From: Bacteroidales bacterium UBA1208
GTDB taxonomy: Bacteria > Bacteroidota > Bacteroidia > Bacteroidales > P3
Reading direction: 5' to 3'
NCBI GenBank assembly: GCA_002309955.1
Contig: DBXQ01000113.1
Location: 1 to 16,525 of the forward strand
Length of the DNA: 16,525 bases
Position 1 is the first letter of the stretch; every line of letters starts with the position of its first letter. Made by a program: the position numbers and the translations under genes. This document shows positions 13,754 through 16,525 of this stretch, one piece after another. The notes under the pieces were generated by a model that worked only from the letters and a program-made list of their open reading frames with translations, had not been told where the DNA came from and ran no database searches.

Positions 13754-15331
13754 ATGTCCCATAGCACACATCCCTCTCTCCTCAAACGGCATTCCCTTTG
13801 TCGTGTGCTTCCCGTTTTCTGCGTGTTCTGCTTCTTCTTTTCCCATCCTTCTGCAGTAGCCCAGCCCGGGCCTACTATCCATTTTATCGATGCTGCCGTG
13901 ATAGGCCATCATATAGGGCATCTCAGTTGGAACCGTCTCGACAGCGCCTCTTCCTATCAGCTTTTCCGCTGTTACCCCGACCAAACCGCTTTTACGCACA
14001 TAGCTACCCTTACCGACACACACTATACCGACACACTGCATCGTGTCGTTTGTGCCGATACCGTCAGCTATTGTGTCACAGCCCTGCTGCTTGACACTCT
14101 CCTCCGCTCCGACACCGCCGGGCTTTACTATCAAGACAACATCCCCACCGCTCCCTGTACCCTGCGCCTCTGCACCGTCGACACCCTCCTCAACCGTGTC
14201 CGCCTCAGTTGGGAACCAAGCCCCGACACCGATGTAATGGGCTACTATATCTGTAAAGGCTCGCCTTGTCTCGAATACGACACTGTATGGGGCCGACTCA
14301 ACACCGAATACCTATGTCGCGAGGACCTCACCCTCGACGAGTACGCACACACCGAGTTCTCTTTCCGCATCCTTGCCTTCGACAGCTGCTTCCAGGCCAG
14401 CCCCCTCACGCCCTACTACCATAACCCGGTGTTGAATATCTCTGCCGAACCCTGTTCGCGACGGCTCCATTTCTCATGGAACCGCTATATCAACATGCCC
14501 GACAGCGTCAATAATTACTATTTGAATTATTTCCTCAACGGAGATGATACCTATCACTACTACTTTACTGTAGGCTCCGATGGCCCCTTTGTCTATGACT
14601 TAGACATTCCCGACCTTGCCGTGCGTCAAATCTATGCCTATCTTGTGGTCTACTCCAACAACGACAGCCTTATAGCACTTTCCCGTGTCCACACCTTCCG
14701 TATCGACCAAGGCGACACTGCCCGCTACGCCAACATCCTCTCCGCCAACTACCTCGACACTGTCCCCGCTGTCCATCTTGATTTTGAGGTAGACCCTGAC
14801 TTTCAAGGCCAGACATGCCTCTTGATGCGCCGCATTGTAAAAGAAAACGACAATTATCCCTCACCCTTCGTGCAGATCGCCCGGCTCACACGCAGTCTCA
14901 CTCCCTCGCCGCAACAGTTCTTTTCCTATACCGACACCGACATTCAGCGCACAGCCACTGCCTATGTCTACCGCCTCGATGTCCCCGACCTCTGCAACCA
15001 GCTCTACGTCCTTTCCGACACTGTCGGTGTCTCTCTCCCCCCACAGGCCGACCCCGCTGCATGGATTCCCAACATCATCAAAGGCGGCGACCCCGCACTG
15101 GGGCGGTTCTGCCCCAGTTTCGTCGCTCCCCTGGCGCAGGACTACTGTTTCGAAGTTTACACCCGCTGGGGACAGCGCGTCTTCCTCACCCATACCCTCA
15201 GCGAATGTTGGGACGGCACAGATTTCCGTCACAACAACTTGCCGCAAGGCGTCTATGTCTATCGTATCACTTGCCGCCATACCGACAAGACGCTCAAAAC
15301 CTATTCCGGCACCGTAACCCTGCTGCGGTAA
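13754..15331 (+). CDS. Secreted FN3-like protein with T9SS type B sorting domain
   Basis: The 525-residue product starts at 13754 (MSHSTHPSL); the frame is open to 13652, but this ATG directly precedes a signal peptide with a hydrophobic core at 18-29 and likely cleavage after AVA (34-36). Three or more FN3-like beta-sandwich repeats follow, each beginning with a LSW/FSW strand (GHLSWNRL, RVRLSWEP, LHFSWNRY). The last 90 residues (436-525) match the gliding-motility-associated C-terminal domain: FEVYTRWGQRVF, then CWDGT, then LPQGVYVYRITC and GTVTLLR. That domain directs export through the type IX system and surface attachment or release. The usual TPNGDGxND opening is replaced by IPNIIKGGDP. 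Function is unknown; adhesion is plausible. Confidence 0.85.
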   Translation: MSHSTHPSLLKRHSLCRVLPVFCVFCFFFSHPSAVAQPGPTIHFIDAAVIGHHIGHLSWNRLDSASSYQLFRCYPDQTAFTHIATLTDTHYTDTLHRVVCADTVSYCVTALLLDTLLRSDTAGLYYQDNIPTAPCTLRLCTVDTLLNRVRLSWEPSPDTDVMGYYICKGSPCLEYDTVWGRLNTEYLCREDLTLDEYAHTEFSFRILAFDSCFQASPLTPYYHNPVLNISAEPCSRRLHFSWNRYINMPDSVNNYYLNYFLNGDDTYHYYFTVGSDGPFVYDLDIPDLAVRQIYAYLVVYSNNDSLIALSRVHTFRIDQGDTARYANILSANYLDTVPAVHLDFEVDPDFQGQTCLLMRRIVKENDNYPSPFVQIARLTRSLTPSPQQFFSYTDTDIQRTATAYVYRLDVPDLCNQLYVLSDTVGVSLPPQADPAAWIPNIIKGGDPALGRFCPSFVAPLAQDYCFEVYTRWGQRVFLTHTLSECWDGTDFRHNNLPQGVYVYRITCRHTDKTLKTYSGTVTLLR

Positions 15332-15349
15332 GGAAAGCACTGACACATC

Positions 15350-15396
15350 TAACACAATTCGTCAGCCCCACTAACACATTGACACGTTAACACATT
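15350..15396. repeat. Degenerate TAACACATT repeats before nadK
   Basis: TAACACATT occurs exactly at 15372-15380 and 15388-15396, 16 bases apart, with related TAACACAATT at 15350-15359 and TGACACAT just before it. They fill most of the 74-base gap between the secreted-protein gene and nadK. They could be a regulator-binding array or simple-sequence drift; nothing more can be said. Confidence 0.35.
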
Positions 15397-15405
15397 CACG
15401 AATTC

Positions 15406-16248
15406 ATGAACATAGCACTCTATCTTCGCAACACCGACACCGAAAATGAACACTCGCAGCGGTTCGCCGACAGCCCTCAGCTCGAACGGCTCATCACCCT
15501 TCTCAACGACCGAGGGGTGCAGACCCACATTGTCCACGACCATCTGCCCTCATGCCACCTTGACTTCCTCCTCTCCATTGGCGGTGACGGAACCCTCCTC
15601 AGTTCCGTCCATCTCATTGCCAATCGCGACATCCCCGTCTTAGGTGTCAACTTCGGACATCTTGGTTTCCTCACCACCGCCGGGCGCGACAATATCGACA
15701 GTCTGGTCTCCGACCTCATGGCCGGCCGCTACACGCTCGAACCTCGCACACTGCTCCACGTCGAAGCCCGCGATGCTGGTGGCAGTCTCTCCACCTTTGC
15801 CCTCAACGAAGTGAGCCTCCACCGTTTCGACGACGCCCCGCTGTTGCGTACCGACCTCTACGTAGGCGACGATTTTGTTGCTAACTACGCCGGCGACGGC
15901 CTCATTGTGGCCACACCCACAGGTTCCACGGCCTACTCGCTCAGTTGTGGCGGACCTATCCTCACGCCCGACAGCGGCTGTTTTGTCATCACCCCCATCG
16001 GAGTGCACAACCTCACCTTGCGCCCCATCATCGTGCCCGACACCGCCATGCTGCGCCTTGTCACCCATGCCCAGCCCCAGCAGTTCAGTCTCGGCATGGA
16101 CTCGCGTCGGCAACGGCTGGCCTATGGCGCTGAAATCAATCTGTCGCGTCAGGATTTCTCCATCCGCCTTGTGCGTTTGGGTCACCAGAGTTTCTTCAGC
16201 GCTATCCACCAGAAACTTGGCTGGGGTGGCGTTCCTCCGCGCCAATAA
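15406..16248 (+). CDS. nadK: NAD kinase
   Basis: NadK phosphorylates NAD to NADP using ATP or polyphosphate. The 280-residue protein has the diagnostic GGDGT motif (59-63, Asp61 catalytic), GVNFGHLGFLT (80-90), the NE motif at Asn134-Glu135, and the glycine-rich GDGLIVATPTGSTAYSLS (163-180). PIGVHNLTLRPIIVP near 197-211 is also typical. All key residues are present and the length is normal (about 290). It is the last recognisable gene of the plus-strand series. Together with nadA it brackets the right part of the window, though more than 10 kb apart. Codon use is very C-rich. Confidence 0.96.
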   Translation: MNIALYLRNTDTENEHSQRFADSPQLERLITLLNDRGVQTHIVHDHLPSCHLDFLLSIGGDGTLLSSVHLIANRDIPVLGVNFGHLGFLTTAGRDNIDSLVSDLMAGRYTLEPRTLLHVEARDAGGSLSTFALNEVSLHRFDDAPLLRTDLYVGDDFVANYAGDGLIVATPTGSTAYSLSCGGPILTPDSGCFVITPIGVHNLTLRPIIVPDTAMLRLVTHAQPQQFSLGMDSRRQRLAYGAEINLSRQDFSIRLVRLGHQSFFSAIHQKLGWGGVPPRQ

Positions 16249-16480
16249 TCTTTATCCCGCTGACAATCCCATTGACGGCTCTTGTTCCGCTACAGTGCCG
16301 TCCGAATAACTGTTTTTCAATACTGATTTCTCATAGACCTTCCCTTTTCAGGGCACAACAAAAAGCAGTGCCGCCATTTCCGACATCCCTTTTCAACGCA
16401 CACTGTTTTTTCTGCAAATCTTCCCTAATCTGCGCCCAAGTCCCTTTCGCACTGCCCTTGGTTCGCTCTTTCATCCACTC
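16249..16480. other. Non-coding region after nadK
   Basis: No open frame here resembles a protein and no tRNA was recognised. A weak stem (GGCAC at 16352-16356 with GTGCC at 16368-16372) lacks a U-tract, so it is not a convincing terminator. The stretch is rich in C and T on the plus strand. Confidence 0.5.
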
Positions 16481-16524
16481 TTCTCCCTCAGTTCTCCTTC
16501 TGAAATGGGAGAACGATGGGAGAA
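16481..16524. repeat. Imperfect hairpin made of GTTCTCC/GGGAGAAC repeats at the right edge
   Basis: Two stacked stems are visible: TTCTCCC (16481-16487) with GGGAGAA (16518-16524), and inside it GTTCTCC (16491-16497) with GGAGAAC (16508-16514). The two stems are separated by a 3-base mismatch on each side, and the inner stem encloses a 10-base loop. The right arm, GGGAGAACGATGGGAGAAC (16507-16525), is the inverted complement of the repeat that opens the window. Confidence 0.6.
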
Positions 16525-16525
16525 C

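Noticed and set aside
16352..16372. Stem after nadK as an intrinsic terminator
   Set aside because: The stem is only five pairs with an 11-base loop and no U-tract follows.
1..16525. A new defence, secondary-metabolite or mobile system
   Set aside because: Every recognisable gene is housekeeping or a common family; no nuclease, toxin-antitoxin, integrase, transposase or biosynthetic cluster signature was found.

Overview
The window reads as a piece of a Bacteroidales (phylum Bacteroidota) chromosome. Four things point there: a serine palmitoyltransferase gene, a DUF4290 gene next to murA, a secreted protein ending in a type IX secretion (type B, gliding-motility-like) sorting domain, and promoters of the Bacteroides type (TAnnTTTG) with no Shine-Dalgarno sequences before the genes. 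Fourteen protein genes are supported. No tRNA, rRNA, CRISPR array, insertion sequence or prophage gene was seen.

Layout. Bases 1-208 are non-coding and hold repeats, small hairpins and a strong intrinsic terminator. Four genes then lie on the minus strand, read right to left: rpiB, deoC, spt and a GNAT-like acyltransferase gene that ends at the terminator. Bases 3835-4439 form an AT-rich divergent intergenic region. To its right every gene is on the plus strand: nadA and a ProX/YbaK-type editing gene (overlapping by 4 bases); an RluA-type pseudouridine synthase; a small exported hypothetical protein, DUF4290 and murA; a YwqE/CpsB-type PHP phosphatase and purB; an MsbA-like ABC exporter; a large secreted FN3-like protein; and nadK. 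The last 277 bases are non-coding and end in a hairpin made from the same short repeat that starts the window, in inverted orientation.

The most interesting structure is not a protein. The intergenic region where transcription diverges holds five copies of TTWTCAACA, a DnaA-box-like 9-mer, within about 210 bases, flanked by outward-facing promoters. Two more copies stand just before a perfect 16-bp ParB-binding site (parS, TGTTTCACGTGAAACA) built into the first codons of the pseudouridine synthase gene. DnaA-box clustering, parS and outward gene orientation together suggest the chromosomal replication origin region. Base skew over the whole window does not fit this simply, and that is recorded as a caveat.

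By function the genes are mostly housekeeping: pentose and deoxyribose phosphate metabolism (rpiB, deoC), sphingolipid synthesis (spt and possibly its neighbour), NAD and NADP synthesis (nadA, nadK), translation quality (ProX, RluA), peptidoglycan synthesis (murA, carrying the Asp variant linked to fosfomycin resistance), purine synthesis (purB) and export. No clearly new multi-gene defence or biosynthetic system was found.
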